From contig NZ_BMOP01000003.1 in assembly GCF_014647135.1 (NCBI RefSeq), positions 186,001 through 250,000 on the forward strand: DNA of 64,000 bases, given 5' to 3'. Positions 55,568-64,000 of this stretch are shown here, piece after piece. Source of the stretch: Shewanella xiamenensis (GTDB lineage: Bacteria; Pseudomonadota; Gammaproteobacteria; Enterobacterales; Shewanellaceae). The notes under the pieces are model-generated. The model saw only the letters and a list, made by a program, of their open reading frames with translations. It searched no databases and was not told the DNA's origin. Each line of letters opens with the position of its first letter. The stretch's first letter is position 1. The position numbers and the translations under genes are program-made.

Positions 55568-57280
55568 TTAATATCCTGCAGCATAACCATCCTTTCGGCT
55601 TTCGGATGCACCGCGGTAAACGCCAGTTTCAGCATTAAAGCCAATGGCTTGATAGCCACCGAAATCACCGAGAACATCGCGAAGCACATGGCCTTTCTTC
55701 ATCAGCTCACGGCGAGTTTCGACGGGGAAGCCTGATTCAAGGCTCACATAGCCACCGTCATTCATTATCTCCCCCGTAGGCTCAGTCGAACCTGAGTGTA
55801 AAATTCTGGGGGCATCACCTGCTTCTTGCAAGTTCATTTTAAAATCAATCAGATTGATAATAATCTGCGCATGCATTTGCGGCTGTGTTGCACCGCCCAT
55901 CACCCCAAAACTGAGCCAAGGTTTACCGTCTTTGGTCACAAAGGCGGGAATAATGGTATGGAAGGGCCGCTTACCCGGCGCATAGGTGTTAAATCGACCT
56001 TCGGTGAGATCGAACATCTGCCCGCGATCTTGCAGCACAAAGCCGAGATCCGGCGGCGTCATACCTGAGCCCATGCCGCGGTAGTTACTCTGGATCAGCG
56101 ACACCATGTTGCCGTCTTTATCCGCGGTAGTGAGATACACAGTATCCCCATGTTGCAGCGCAGGATTGCCCGCATCGACACTCTTAGCCGCCTTGTTTAA
56201 ATCAATTAACTTGGCGCGATCGTAATTATACTGCTGCGAGATCAACTCTTTTACAGGCACCTTGTTAAAGGCCATATCGGCATAAAATTTCGCGCGATCG
56301 GCAAAGGCGAGTTTTTTGGCCTCTACAAATAAGTGCAAATATTCGGGACTATTAAAGCCCATGGCGGCGACATCGAAGGGCTCCATGGTCTTTAAGATCT
56401 GTAGCGCGGCAATCCCCTGCCCATTGGGCGGCAACTCCCACACATCGTAACCACGGTAGTTGACCGATACGGGTTCAATCCAGTCACTGGTATGGCTGGC
56501 TAAGTCTTCATAACTTAAATAGCCACCTTGAGCCTTGATGTATTTATCAATACTTTTGGCAATGTCCCCCTTGTAAAAGGCATCGCGGCCGCCTTTAGCA
56601 ATTTTCTCATAGGTGTTTGCCAGTGCAGGATTTTTGAAGATTTCCCCTACCGCAGGCATTTTGCCATTGGGCATATAGGTTTCTTTAAAACCGGGGAATT
56701 GAGCGAGTTTTTTACCGCTGCCCTCAAGGTAATAGGCAATCAACTCGGAGACAGGGAAACCTTCGCGGGCATAACGAATCGCTGGCGCTAAGTTATCGGC
56801 CATTGGTAACTTGCCGAACTTATCGTGCAGTTCGAACCATCCATCCACCGCACCAGGAACCGATACGGGTAGCGGCCCCAAAGGAGGCAAGTAGTCTAAT
56901 CCGAGGGATTTTAGCTTCTCTAGCGTTAAGGATTTGGGGCTGCGACCGGAGGCATTAAGGCCATAAAGCTTTTTATCTTTAGCACTCCAGACGATGGCAA
57001 ATAAATCACCACCAACACCCGAGCCAGTCGGCTCGACTAAGCCCAGCATGGCATTCGCTGCAATGGCTGCATCCACGGCGCTGCCGCCCTGTTTTAATAC
57101 ATCAATCGCGACCTGTGTCGCCAGCGGTTGACTGGTCGCCGCCATTCCGTGGGTGGCATACACTTCTGAGCGCGTCGCAAAGGCTTTACCCGTGATCCTA
57201 TCCATGGCTAACACTCCCGATGACGACATTGCTGTCGCCACTGTGACTAAGGTACAAATTGATTTTATTGTTTTTATCAT
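55568..57280 (-). CDS. ggt: Gamma-glutamyltranspeptidase, periplasmic
   Basis: Cleaves the gamma-glutamyl bond of glutathione and related peptides in the periplasm. The 570-residue precursor has a signal peptide (ending near G-V-L-A-M) and should self-cleave into two subunits at the nucleophile Thr in H-G-D-T-V-Y-L-T-T. Other motifs: G-S-G-V-G-G-D-L-F near the N-terminus and Y-R-G-M-G-S-G in the small subunit. I chose the ATG at 57280 after GGGAGGAATT. It is monocistronic. Confidence 0.93.
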   Translation of the reverse strand: MIKTIKSICTLVTVATAMSSSGVLAMDRITGKAFATRSEVYATHGMAATSQPLATQVAIDVLKQGGSAVDAAIAANAMLGLVEPTGSGVGGDLFAIVWSAKDKKLYGLNASGRSPKSLTLEKLKSLGLDYLPPLGPLPVSVPGAVDGWFELHDKFGKLPMADNLAPAIRYAREGFPVSELIAYYLEGSGKKLAQFPGFKETYMPNGKMPAVGEIFKNPALANTYEKIAKGGRDAFYKGDIAKSIDKYIKAQGGYLSYEDLASHTSDWIEPVSVNYRGYDVWELPPNGQGIAALQILKTMEPFDVAAMGFNSPEYLHLFVEAKKLAFADRAKFYADMAFNKVPVKELISQQYNYDRAKLIDLNKAAKSVDAGNPALQHGDTVYLTTADKDGNMVSLIQSNYRGMGSGMTPPDLGFVLQDRGQMFDLTEGRFNTYAPGKRPFHTIIPAFVTKDGKPWLSFGVMGGATQPQMHAQIIINLIDFKMNLQEAGDAPRILHSGSTEPTGEIMNDGGYVSLESGFPVETRRELMKKGHVLRDVLGDFGGYQAIGFNAETGVYRGASESRKDGYAAGY

Positions 57281-57422
57281 AATTCCTCCCACTCTGGAGG
57301 AATTAAGGTAACAAGGAAGGCTGAAAATATCAGCAATCTAGGTGTTTTTTACCCAAGTTAAACGTAAGCAAAAATGTCATGCTTTCTGCTGAGACACTGG
57401 CATATCGAGTGCGGTCTAGGCA

Positions 57423-58472
57423 TTAAGACTCAAATAGCACTAGGGAATGTGGCTCAGTATTTAAGCCCACTCGCTGACCAACATTGAACTGCATAATTTG
57501 GCTACGCACTTCGACGTAATGGGCGTGGGATGCCGCCTCGACTTTTACCCAATAATGGCAAAATGCGCCGAGGAAGCGCCGCTCGGTAATTGTCCCTACG
57601 CCCGCATCATCGGCACTGAGCGCCAATTGCTGTGGCCGCAAAAACACTTGGCCATTAAATGCATTAGACTTTGACAAGGGCGTGAGGCTGCGCAGCTCAC
57701 CAATGGGAGTGACAACACGGTGGCCATCAACAACCTCGGCGGGTAAATAGTTGCCACTTCCCAGAAAATCAGCCACATAGCGGCTATTTGGTGCGGCATA
57801 TAAGTCTTCCGCTCGGCCATGTTGTACTATCACACCTTGATTAAAAATGGCCAAGGTATCGGCAAACACAAAGGCCTCATCTTTGCTATGGGTAACAAAA
57901 ACCGCACTAACATTACGCTGCTTTAGAATGCTGCGGATCTCCGCCATCATGCTGTGGCGCACCTGTGCATCGATATTCGAAAAAGGCTCGTCGAGTAACA
58001 GTAATTGCGGCTCATAGGCTAATGCGCGGGCAATCGACACCCGCTGCTGCTGACCACCTGACAACTCATGGGGATAACGCTTGGCTAAGCCTTCAAGTTT
58101 TACCAGGGCGAGCATGTCATCTAACCGTGCCTTGCGCTGCGCTGGCGTTAATTTTGCCACACCAAAGAGAATATTCTCGGCGACGGTCAAATGGGGGAAC
58201 AAAGCATAGTCTTGGAAAATCATCCCTATGCCCCGTTGCTCACTCGGCACAAATTGCACTGCGCCGCTTACAATCTTGCCATTAATTTGAATTTCACCTT
58301 GGCTGATGGCCTGCAAGCCTGCCACCGCCCTGAGCAAGGTGGTTTTGCCACAACCGCTTGGGCCGAGCAGCGCAAGAATTTCCCCCTGTGCCAGCGTCAA
58401 ATCTAAGCCTTTGAGTATCTGTTGGCCCTGATAATCACTATGGACTTGATGAAGATTGAGCGTACTGGTCAT
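57423..58472 (-). CDS. fbpC: Ferric iron ABC transporter, ATP-binding protein
   Basis: Powers uptake of Fe3+ from the periplasm. 349 residues with Walker A G-P-S-G-C-G-K-T-T, signature L-S-G-G-Q-Q-Q-R-V, and Walker B L-L-L-L-D-E-P-F, followed by a C-terminal regulatory domain as in FbpC/PotA-type ATPases. It overlaps the permease gene by four bases (ATGA) and is last in the fbpABC operon. Confidence 0.92.
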   Translation of the reverse strand: MTSTLNLHQVHSDYQGQQILKGLDLTLAQGEILALLGPSGCGKTTLLRAVAGLQAISQGEIQINGKIVSGAVQFVPSEQRGIGMIFQDYALFPHLTVAENILFGVAKLTPAQRKARLDDMLALVKLEGLAKRYPHELSGGQQQRVSIARALAYEPQLLLLDEPFSNIDAQVRHSMMAEIRSILKQRNVSAVFVTHSKDEAFVFADTLAIFNQGVIVQHGRAEDLYAAPNSRYVADFLGSGNYLPAEVVDGHRVVTPIGELRSLTPLSKSNAFNGQVFLRPQQLALSADDAGVGTITERRFLGAFCHYWVKVEAASHAHYVEVRSQIMQFNVGQRVGLNTEPHSLVLFES

Positions 58473-60103
58473 CGGCTATCTTGCTCCAAAGAACGGTTTA
58501 AATAAATCAGCGGGACCAAGCCCACGAGCACAATCACAATGGCAGGCAAGGCGCCATGTTCAAGCTTTTCGTCAGAGACAAACTGGAAGACATAGGTCGC
58601 GAGATTCTCAAAACCTATGGGACGCAGCAACAATGCCGCCGGTAATTCTTTCATGCTTTCGATAAACACCAGCAGCGCCCCGGCAAATAACCCCTTAGTG
58701 AGCAGCGGCAGATGCACTCTTTGTAGCAGTCGTCTTGGGCTTTGCCCAAGAGTTAGACTGACCATATCCAGTGAAGGCGAGATGCGTTTATAGCTAGTCT
58801 CAACACTGCCAATCGCAATGGCCACAAAGCGCACACAAAAAGCAAAAACCAGCGCAACCGTACTGCCAGTGAGCAAGAGCCCAGGGCCTGCCATGCCCAA
58901 CCAATCGGCGACGTCGTTAATCGCAAAGTCGAGCAGGGTTAATGGCACCAAGACACCAATGGCAAGTACCGTTCCGGGTAAAGCATAGCCAGTTGAAGCC
59001 AAGCGCGATGGCAATGCATCACTCGTCCTTGGGCTCACACGGCGAATAAACATCAATATCAATGCAATCGCGCAGCACACTAGGCTAGTAATGAGCGCGA
59101 GGCTCAAGCTATTCACGCTCAATTGCCAGAAAATCGAATCCCAGCTCTGCTCAAAATAACCGATAGCGTAGGAGAGTAAAATTCCGCTTGGCAGCACAAA
59201 GGCCAGCAGTAACAAGGTGATGCAATAACCGAGGGCAAACAGGGTTTGCATTGGTGAGAGCCGATATAAATCGCTCGCTTGAATGCGGGACTGTTTTTGG
59301 AATAACTGCTGCTTACGGCGGGCAAAACGCTCAACGCCAATCAAGCTAAACACCACCAGCAGGATAATGGCCGAGAGCTTTGCCGCGGCGGTTAAATTGC
59401 CATAGCCCAACCAAGTGTCATATACGGCTGTCGTTAAGGTTGGCACGGCAAAGTAGTTAACTGTGGCAAAATCCGCTGCGGTTTCCATCGCCACTAATGC
59501 CACACCCATGGCCAAGGCGGGCCTTGCCATTGGCAAAGATAAACGCCAAAAACTCTGCCAAGGCGAGCAGCCCATGATCCTTGATGCATGCGCCAAACTT
59601 AAGGATTGCTCCATAAACGCGGTACGCGCTAACAGATAAATATAGGGAAATAACACCAGCGATAACACACACGCTGCACCACCTAAGGTGCGAATATCAG
59701 GGAAAAAGTAATCCTGCGGTGAGCTCCAACCAAAGAGCGCGCGCAAACTCCTTTGTACTGGGCCGGCGTAATCAAATAAATCCGTATACACGTAGGCAAC
59801 AATGTAGGCTGGCATGGCCAAGGGCAATAACAAAGCCCATTGCAAATACCGTCTACCGACAAATTCACAGCGCGCCATTAACCAAGCGCAGGGCAACGCC
59901 AGCAACAGTGAGCCAATACTCACCCACAGAATCAACCATAAGCTATTAGTGATGTATGTCGGTAATACAGTAGAAAGTAGATGACCAAAAACGGCCTCAT
60001 CGGGCTGAGCCGCTTGAAGAAGTAACGCAACGAGGGGTAACACCAGTAGCACAGCTATGGCATAACCAGTAAGCGACCAGCTTCTGGCTAATCCTAAAAT
60101 CAT
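58469..60103 (-). CDS. fbpB: Ferric iron ABC transporter, fused permease
   Basis: Inner-membrane channel for Fe3+. 544 residues with about 12 hydrophobic segments forming two tandem permease domains fused in one chain, as in FbpB/SfuB. Each half carries an EAA-type loop that contacts the ATPase (for example A-S-R-I-M-G-C-S-P-W-Q-S-F-W-R). It lies between fbpA and fbpC and overlaps fbpC. Confidence 0.92.
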   Translation of the reverse strand: MILGLARSWSLTGYAIAVLLVLPLVALLLQAAQPDEAVFGHLLSTVLPTYITNSLWLILWVSIGSLLLALPCAWLMARCEFVGRRYLQWALLLPLAMPAYIVAYVYTDLFDYAGPVQRSLRALFGWSSPQDYFFPDIRTLGGAACVLSLVLFPYIYLLARTAFMEQSLSLAHASRIMGCSPWQSFWRLSLPMARPALAMGVALVAMETAADFATVNYFAVPTLTTAVYDTWLGYGNLTAAAKLSAIILLVVFSLIGVERFARRKQQLFQKQSRIQASDLYRLSPMQTLFALGYCITLLLLAFVLPSGILLSYAIGYFEQSWDSIFWQLSVNSLSLALITSLVCCAIALILMFIRRVSPRTSDALPSRLASTGYALPGTVLAIGVLVPLTLLDFAINDVADWLGMAGPGLLLTGSTVALVFAFCVRFVAIAIGSVETSYKRISPSLDMVSLTLGQSPRRLLQRVHLPLLTKGLFAGALLVFIESMKELPAALLLRPIGFENLATYVFQFVSDEKLEHGALPAIVIVLVGLVPLIYLNRSLEQDSR

Positions 60104-60118
60104 GTGGCTCCTTTAAAC

Positions 60119-60143
60119 AAGTGCGCCAATTAATGGCGCACTT
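60119..60143 (-). terminator. Stem-loop between fbpA and fbpB
   Basis: AAGTGCGCCA / TGGCGCACTT stem, 5-base loop, followed by GTTTAAAGG. Likely a partial terminator or mRNA-stabiliser raising the ratio of binding protein to permease. Confidence 0.7.
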
Positions 60144-60161
60144 ATCGATTTAACTGCCTAA

Positions 60162-61169
60162 CTAGAGGTCAAACTGCACTTCATCTAACAATTTCACCGC
60201 CGCTTGGTGGTATTCCGCCAGCTTGAAAATCGGCAACTTATCAGATTTAAACTCGCCCCAAGAGGCCACTAAGGTTGAAGGTGCAACATCGGCTTTTACT
60301 GGATATTCCATATTCACTTCGGCATAGGCTTTTTGCGCCACATCGCCAGAGAGGAATTCCATCAACTTGATAGCATTGTCTTTATTCGGCGCGTGGCGAG
60401 TGAGCACCATACCTGAAACGTTGACATGGGCACCGCGGTCAGCCTGATTCGGGAAATTAATCACCACGGCTTCAGCCCAGCTCTTTTGCTCCGGATCTTG
60501 CAGCATATTGCCATAGTAGTAGCTGTTACCAATCGCGATATCACATAGGCCTTCTTTTACCGCTTGAACCTGTCCGCGATCGTTACCTTGAGGCTTGCGG
60601 GCTAAGTTAGTTTTCACGCCCTGTAGCCACGTTTTCGTGTCCGCCTCACCGTGATGAGCAATCATCGAAGCCACCAAGGCGATGTTGTAAGGATGCTTAC
60701 CGCTGCGAGTACAAATCTTACCTTTGTATTTAGGATCGGCGAGTTCTTCATAACTAATCGCTTGTGGGCCTAAGCGATCTTTTGCCGTATAGAGGTTTCG
60801 AACACGCATCGTCAAGGCATACCATTGCCCATCCGGATCGCGGTATTGCGCAGGAATATTGCTATTGAGCTGCTCACTTTTCACGGGAGAAGTCAGATCT
60901 TTTTCGACTAATTCGACCAAACGAGAAAAATCTGAAGTTAACACTAAATCGGCGGGCGATAAGCGACCTTCACGGGCAATACGTTCGGCAATCCCGTCTT
61001 TGGCAAACACCACATTCACGCCAATGCCTGTTTCTTCAGTAAAGCGCTTCAAGATGGGCTCAATCAAAAACGCTTGACGATAGGAATAAACCGTTAATTT
61101 TTCATCCGCATGTGCAGACTGTGCAACCGATATCAACCCAATTAAAGCGGCACAAGTTACCCATTTCAT
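60162..61169 (-). CDS. fbpA: Ferric iron ABC transporter, periplasmic binding protein
   Basis: Periplasmic Fe3+-binding protein. 335 residues with a signal peptide ending A-H-A and mature start D-E-K-L-T-V-Y-S-Y-R. The consecutive tyrosines in G-N-S-Y-Y-Y-G-N match the iron-binding pair of FbpA. First gene of the fbpABC operon with a Fur box upstream. Alternative substrates (other metal or sulphate) are less likely given the tyrosines and the Fur box. Confidence 0.92.
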   Translation of the reverse strand: MKWVTCAALIGLISVAQSAHADEKLTVYSYRQAFLIEPILKRFTEETGIGVNVVFAKDGIAERIAREGRLSPADLVLTSDFSRLVELVEKDLTSPVKSEQLNSNIPAQYRDPDGQWYALTMRVRNLYTAKDRLGPQAISYEELADPKYKGKICTRSGKHPYNIALVASMIAHHGEADTKTWLQGVKTNLARKPQGNDRGQVQAVKEGLCDIAIGNSYYYGNMLQDPEQKSWAEAVVINFPNQADRGAHVNVSGMVLTRHAPNKDNAIKLMEFLSGDVAQKAYAEVNMEYPVKADVAPSTLVASWGEFKSDKLPIFKLAEYHQAAVKLLDEVQFDL

Positions 61170-61225
61170 TCGCGATTTCTCCTCAAAATGATGACGTCAA
61201 ACGTGAGTCGTTCTTAGATTAAAAA

Positions 61226-61240
61226 TGATAATAGTTATCA
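61226..61240 (-). promoter_or_regulatory. Candidate Fur box upstream of fbpA
   Basis: TGATAAT-A-GTTATCA is a 7-1-7 inverted repeat with one mismatch, the core of the Fur recognition sequence. It is 57 bases before the fbpA ATG, suiting iron-dependent repression. Confidence 0.75.
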
Positions 61241-61384
61241 GTTTCGCAAGAGTAATTGATCGACTTAAGGAGAGCAATAGTTAGTATAACTTTTTGTTTT
61301 TAATGAAATTAAGATATAAAAAGGCGAATTATCTCAAACCAAACTAAACTGAATCTTAATTTTTAAAAATAGTTGGGAGGTATT

Positions 61385-61804
61385 ATGTTTAGCATGCTAC
61401 TACTCTTCATTACTATTCTTGGACTAGCGATATTTATGACCTACCAAAATAGTCAAAAGCAGCACAAGTCGTTTGCCAAAACCACGAGTTTGGCAAAACG
61501 AGCAAAGCACGGAACGACGATATTGAATGCCTTCCACTGCGTGAGTATTGAAAATGAAGCTAATTGCTGCAAACAGGTCGATGCAATTAAAGGAAAACGC
61601 TTCCTGTCAAAAGAAGCGCCTGAAATTCCAATGAAAGGCTGCACCCAAAGCCAATGTCAGTGCCACTATAAACACTATGACGATAGGCGCCAAGCTGGTA
61701 ACGATCGCCGAGTTGACTACGGCATGACTAAAGAGCTCTTCGGCGCATTTGGTGAACATAATCGCCGAGATAAGCCTAAAGGCCGGCGCTTAACCGACCA
61801 TTGA
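61385..61804 (+). CDS. Small membrane-anchored Cys/His-rich hypothetical protein
   Basis: 139 residues from the ATG at 61385, preceded by GGGAGGTATT. One N-terminal transmembrane helix (about 2-20), then a cytoplasmic or periplasmic part with Cys-Cys (about residues 61-62), a cluster C-T-Q-S-Q-C-Q-C-H-Y-K-H (about residues 86-97), and R-R-Q-A-G-N-D-R-R near the end. The cluster could bind a metal or form disulphides. I recognise no family. It is divergent from fbpA, and the Fur box region lies between them, so iron regulation is conceivable. Confidence 0.65.
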   Translation: MFSMLLLFITILGLAIFMTYQNSQKQHKSFAKTTSLAKRAKHGTTILNAFHCVSIENEANCCKQVDAIKGKRFLSKEAPEIPMKGCTQSQCQCHYKHYDDRRQAGNDRRVDYGMTKELFGAFGEHNRRDKPKGRRLTDH

Positions 61805-61810
61805 CAATAT

Positions 61811-62407
61811 TTATTGTGGGCGAGTATCTACAAACGCAGGTAAATCACGCATTTCGCTAAACCAGATCGCAGTCGCTGGAGCAACTTTACGCCAATCGAG
61901 TTCAGGGTGTCTGAAATCCACATAATCCAACAAACAGATTAACGCTAACTGTGGCGCTTGTATGGTTGCTTGAGTAATCACGCTCTGATGCTCCATCTGC
62001 ATCAACCCACGCAGCAGAGCCTGCTCAAAACGTGATGTCCAAAAAGCTGATCTCACCCCCTCATCTTCACGCATTTGCTCTTGGCGCAACTTCACCGCGC
62101 TATCAATTAATCCCTTGATCATCGAGTACTGGCACTGCAATACCCAGTTATAAGGTTGACCGCCAAACATTTCCTGTGAACCTAATTCTGCGTCCAGATA
62201 ACGCATAATCACTTCGCTATCGAAAATAGGCACGCCATCATTCGTGATCAGACAGGGAATTTGACCTAACGGATTAACATCAAGCAACTGTGCCGTATTT
62301 TCCATTGGATTAACGAGGACTTCTTCAATATCTTTAATCCCTAAATAACGGATTAAGCTACGAACACAGCGAGCATAGGGTGACGCAAGGGAGCAGAGCA
62401 ACTTCAT
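61811..62407 (-). CDS. Glutathione S-transferase family protein
   Basis: 198 residues with an N-terminal thioredoxin-like domain (M-K-L-L-C-S-L-A-S-P-Y-A-R-C-V-R, residues 1-16, and N-P-L-G-Q-I-P-C-L-I with the cis-Pro) and a helical C-terminal domain. The motif S-P-Y-A-R suits a Ser-type (beta/zeta-like) active site. Actual glutathione-conjugating activity is not guaranteed. Chosen start is the ATG at 62407; the frame also has a TTG three bases earlier. Confidence 0.85.
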   Translation of the reverse strand: MKLLCSLASPYARCVRSLIRYLGIKDIEEVLVNPMENTAQLLDVNPLGQIPCLITNDGVPIFDSEVIMRYLDAELGSQEMFGGQPYNWVLQCQYSMIKGLIDSAVKLRQEQMREDEGVRSAFWTSRFEQALLRGLMQMEHQSVITQATIQAPQLALICLLDYVDFRHPELDWRKVAPATAIWFSEMRDLPAFVDTRPQ

Positions 62408-62478
62408 CAAAAAATCCTTCTAAACGATAACTATAAAGCAACGAATACTTTGGTAACGGATGCTAAACACTCGCATTA

Positions 62479-63228
62479 TTACCAATATTTTTCTACGGTA
62501 ATTTGCCCAGGAGCACGGCGTAAATTTTTCGAGAGCCCCTTATCAAGCAATGCCGCTTGGGCGCCGCTAATCATCCCAGGATTACCGCAAATCATCACCT
62601 GGGAATCCGCCGCACTTAAGGTTAATCCGACTTTCCGCTCGATTTCACCCGAGACTAAGCCATCGGGGATACGACATTGCAATGCGTCATCAAGCTTTTC
62701 ACGGGTCACAGTTAAACACAGGATAAACTGATCTGGATATTGCATCGAATAAGCCTTTAGTTTATCGAGGTAGGCTAAATCTTTAGCTTCGCGCACACCA
62801 TAGACAAGCACAATTTTCTCAAAACGCTGCCAAGGTTCGGCGGTATCCAGCATGGATAAGAATGGCCCGATGGCCGTACCTGTGGCTAAAAACCATAAAT
62901 GCCGACCTTGTAATTCTCCCTTTGGGATCTCATCTAAGGTCATAAAACCCGTTGCCGTTGGAGTGATTTCTATTTCATCACCGATGGTAAGATTCTGTAA
63001 TTGTGGGGATAACTGGCCATCCTCTACAGCAACAGCCAAAATCTCGGCATAGGGTTTATCGGGAGAATTAACAAGGGAATAAGCTCTAGCGATACGCTTA
63101 TCATCTTGCAGTTGACTGAGTTTAATAAATTGACCGGGAATAAAGGGAGCTAACTCGGCCGCTATCCGCAGTGAAAATAACTTGTCGTTCCAATCAATAC
63201 GTTCAATAACGCGTCCCCTAGTCCACAT
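62479..63228 (-). CDS. fpr: Ferredoxin(flavodoxin)-NADP+ reductase
   Basis: Passes electrons between NADPH and ferredoxin or flavodoxin. 249 residues (E. coli Fpr 248), with the FAD-binding R-A-Y-S-L-V-N-S-P near residue 50 and the NADPH-domain motifs A-T-G-T-A-I-G-P-F and V-M-I-C-G-N-P-G-M near residues 115 and 215. The C-terminus ends in an aromatic residue, as in bacterial Fpr. It supports oxidative-stress and iron-sulphur cluster chemistry. Confidence 0.94.
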   Translation of the reverse strand: MWTRGRVIERIDWNDKLFSLRIAAELAPFIPGQFIKLSQLQDDKRIARAYSLVNSPDKPYAEILAVAVEDGQLSPQLQNLTIGDEIEITPTATGFMTLDEIPKGELQGRHLWFLATGTAIGPFLSMLDTAEPWQRFEKIVLVYGVREAKDLAYLDKLKAYSMQYPDQFILCLTVTREKLDDALQCRIPDGLVSGEIERKVGLTLSAADSQVMICGNPGMISGAQAALLDKGLSKNLRRAPGQITVEKYW

Positions 63229-63292
63229 AACTCGCCCTCAAGCAAAACGTTAAATAGGCTCCTAGCATAGACGGTTATTCACACAACAAAAA

Positions 63293-63309
63293 CCCCTTAT
63301 TGTAAGGGG
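63293..63309 (-). terminator. Terminator after the DUF5610 gene
   Basis: CCCCTTA / TAAGGGG stem, 3-base loop, followed on the minus strand by TTTTTGTTG. Confidence 0.8.
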
Positions 63310-63337
63310 CTTAAGAGTTAAGATATGCAAGGTTAAA

Positions 63338-63943
63338 TTAAGTGTTAGTCGCTTGAGTCTCATTTGATTTTTTATTAAAACTGTCTCTAAAGGCCTGTAA
63401 TCCTTCTTGAACGAGCCCATAGGTTTTATCCACACCATCGGCAATATCGCCCTGCAGCACTTTAAGACCAGATAAAATATCCCTCGCCTCTTTAAAGCCA
63501 TTATCGATAGCGCCACCAATGATGGTCATAAAGCTGTCGAGCTGTTCGTCAAAACTCATATTCGAATTTTGCTGCTGATGAACACTAAAAAATTGCGTCG
63601 CGAAACTCACAATACGATCGGCAGTGGCCTCGGGGGACGTATCGACACCGTTATCATAGGCGGTTTGAATTGCGTTCTCGCCCATAGAAGGAGCTAACTC
63701 TTTGTTTATCGCTTCGATTGCTGCGCGATAAAGCAAGGTCATAGATTGATCACCCGACTTTAGGCTTACATCTTCCTGCGCCGATAGAATTGCTTGATTC
63801 ATTAACTGCTTACTAGTTTGCTGCGCCGTCTGTTTAGAGGTGGCATCCACATTTTTCGTCTTATCACTATTTGCCGCGTTTTCAGCATATTTACTGTGGG
63901 TCGAAGAAGTGCTCTGTACCTGTGCAGGGTTATTGATTTCCAT
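63338..63943 (-). CDS. DUF5610 family protein
   Basis: About 201 residues. The N-terminal 50 residues are polar and likely disordered (S-S-T-H-S-K-Y-A-E-N-A-A-N). A helical domain follows with S-P-E-A-T-A-D-R-I-V-S-F-A-T-Q-F-F and the conserved I-G-G-A-I-D-N-G-F-K-E-A-R-D-I-L, typical of DUF5610. Function unknown. I chose the ATG at 63943; the frame continues towards the window end, where a further ATG lies near 63997. Confidence 0.75.
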   Translation of the reverse strand: MEINNPAQVQSTSSTHSKYAENAANSDKTKNVDATSKQTAQQTSKQLMNQAILSAQEDVSLKSGDQSMTLLYRAAIEAINKELAPSMGENAIQTAYDNGVDTSPEATADRIVSFATQFFSVHQQQNSNMSFDEQLDSFMTIIGGAIDNGFKEARDILSGLKVLQGDIADGVDKTYGLVQEGLQAFRDSFNKKSNETQATNT

Positions 63944-64000
63944 GATGCTAGTCCACTCAACTTGGGGAGACTTAATTATCGACCAAAATTTGAGCAACTT

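Overview
The window is gammaproteobacterial chromosome and reads as a Shewanella of the S. oneidensis type. This rests on a zapA / 6S RNA / ygfA block, gcvTHP next to ubiH-ubiI, divergent mdh and argR, a TyrA-like dye-decolorising peroxidase, an azurin, and Shewanella-type intergenic inverted-repeat elements. The species call is inference, since no search was run. Most genes are ordinary core metabolism. No tRNA, rRNA, complete insertion sequence, prophage or CRISPR array was seen.

Layout. 1-5.1 kb: the end of an M50 membrane protease, then a macA-macB-outer-membrane-factor efflux operon on the minus strand. 5.5-12.2 kb: methionine and vitamin B12 functions, namely metE and divergent metR with three tandem met-box-like octamers between them, an HDOD protein, and a TonB-dependent B12 receptor behind a cobalamin riboswitch. 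12.3-20.6 kb: an RCC1-repeat lipoprotein with a membrane partner, a nucleoside hydrolase-ribokinase salvage pair, azurin, a lipoprotein glycerophosphodiesterase and a phosphoribosyltransferase. 20.9-34.3 kb: a Tat-exported PhoD-type phosphatase with a candidate Pho box, small accessory enzymes, a diguanylate cyclase, an OsmC-YcaO fusion, and a Cache-domain chemoreceptor behind a perfect FNR/EtrA-type palindrome.

34.6-39.4 kb is the accessory region. A NERD-domain membrane protein is followed by a very AT-rich, tightly overlapping three-gene operon: a PD-(D/E)XK-like protein, a 150-residue small protein, and a 695-residue Rad50/SMC-like ATPase with a CxxC hook. The gene order, sizes and ATPase architecture match ABC-three-component / Lamassu (DdmABC)-type defence systems. 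The effector is a divergent candidate in which tyrosine replaces the usual nuclease lysine. A structured inverted-repeat element closes the region.

39.5-52.6 kb is core again: the glycine cleavage operon (gcvT-gcvH-gcvP), ubiquinone hydroxylases, ygfB, zapA, 6S RNA, ygfA, folM, a 279-bp MITE-like element, mdh and argR. 52.7-64 kb holds an NmrA-like oxidoreductase with a divergent LysR regulator, the DyP peroxidase, gamma-glutamyltranspeptidase, a Fur-box-preceded ferric iron ABC transporter (fbpABC), a small Cys-rich membrane protein, a glutathione transferase homologue, ferredoxin-NADP reductase and a DUF5610 protein. Most gene ends carry visible bidirectional hairpin terminators.
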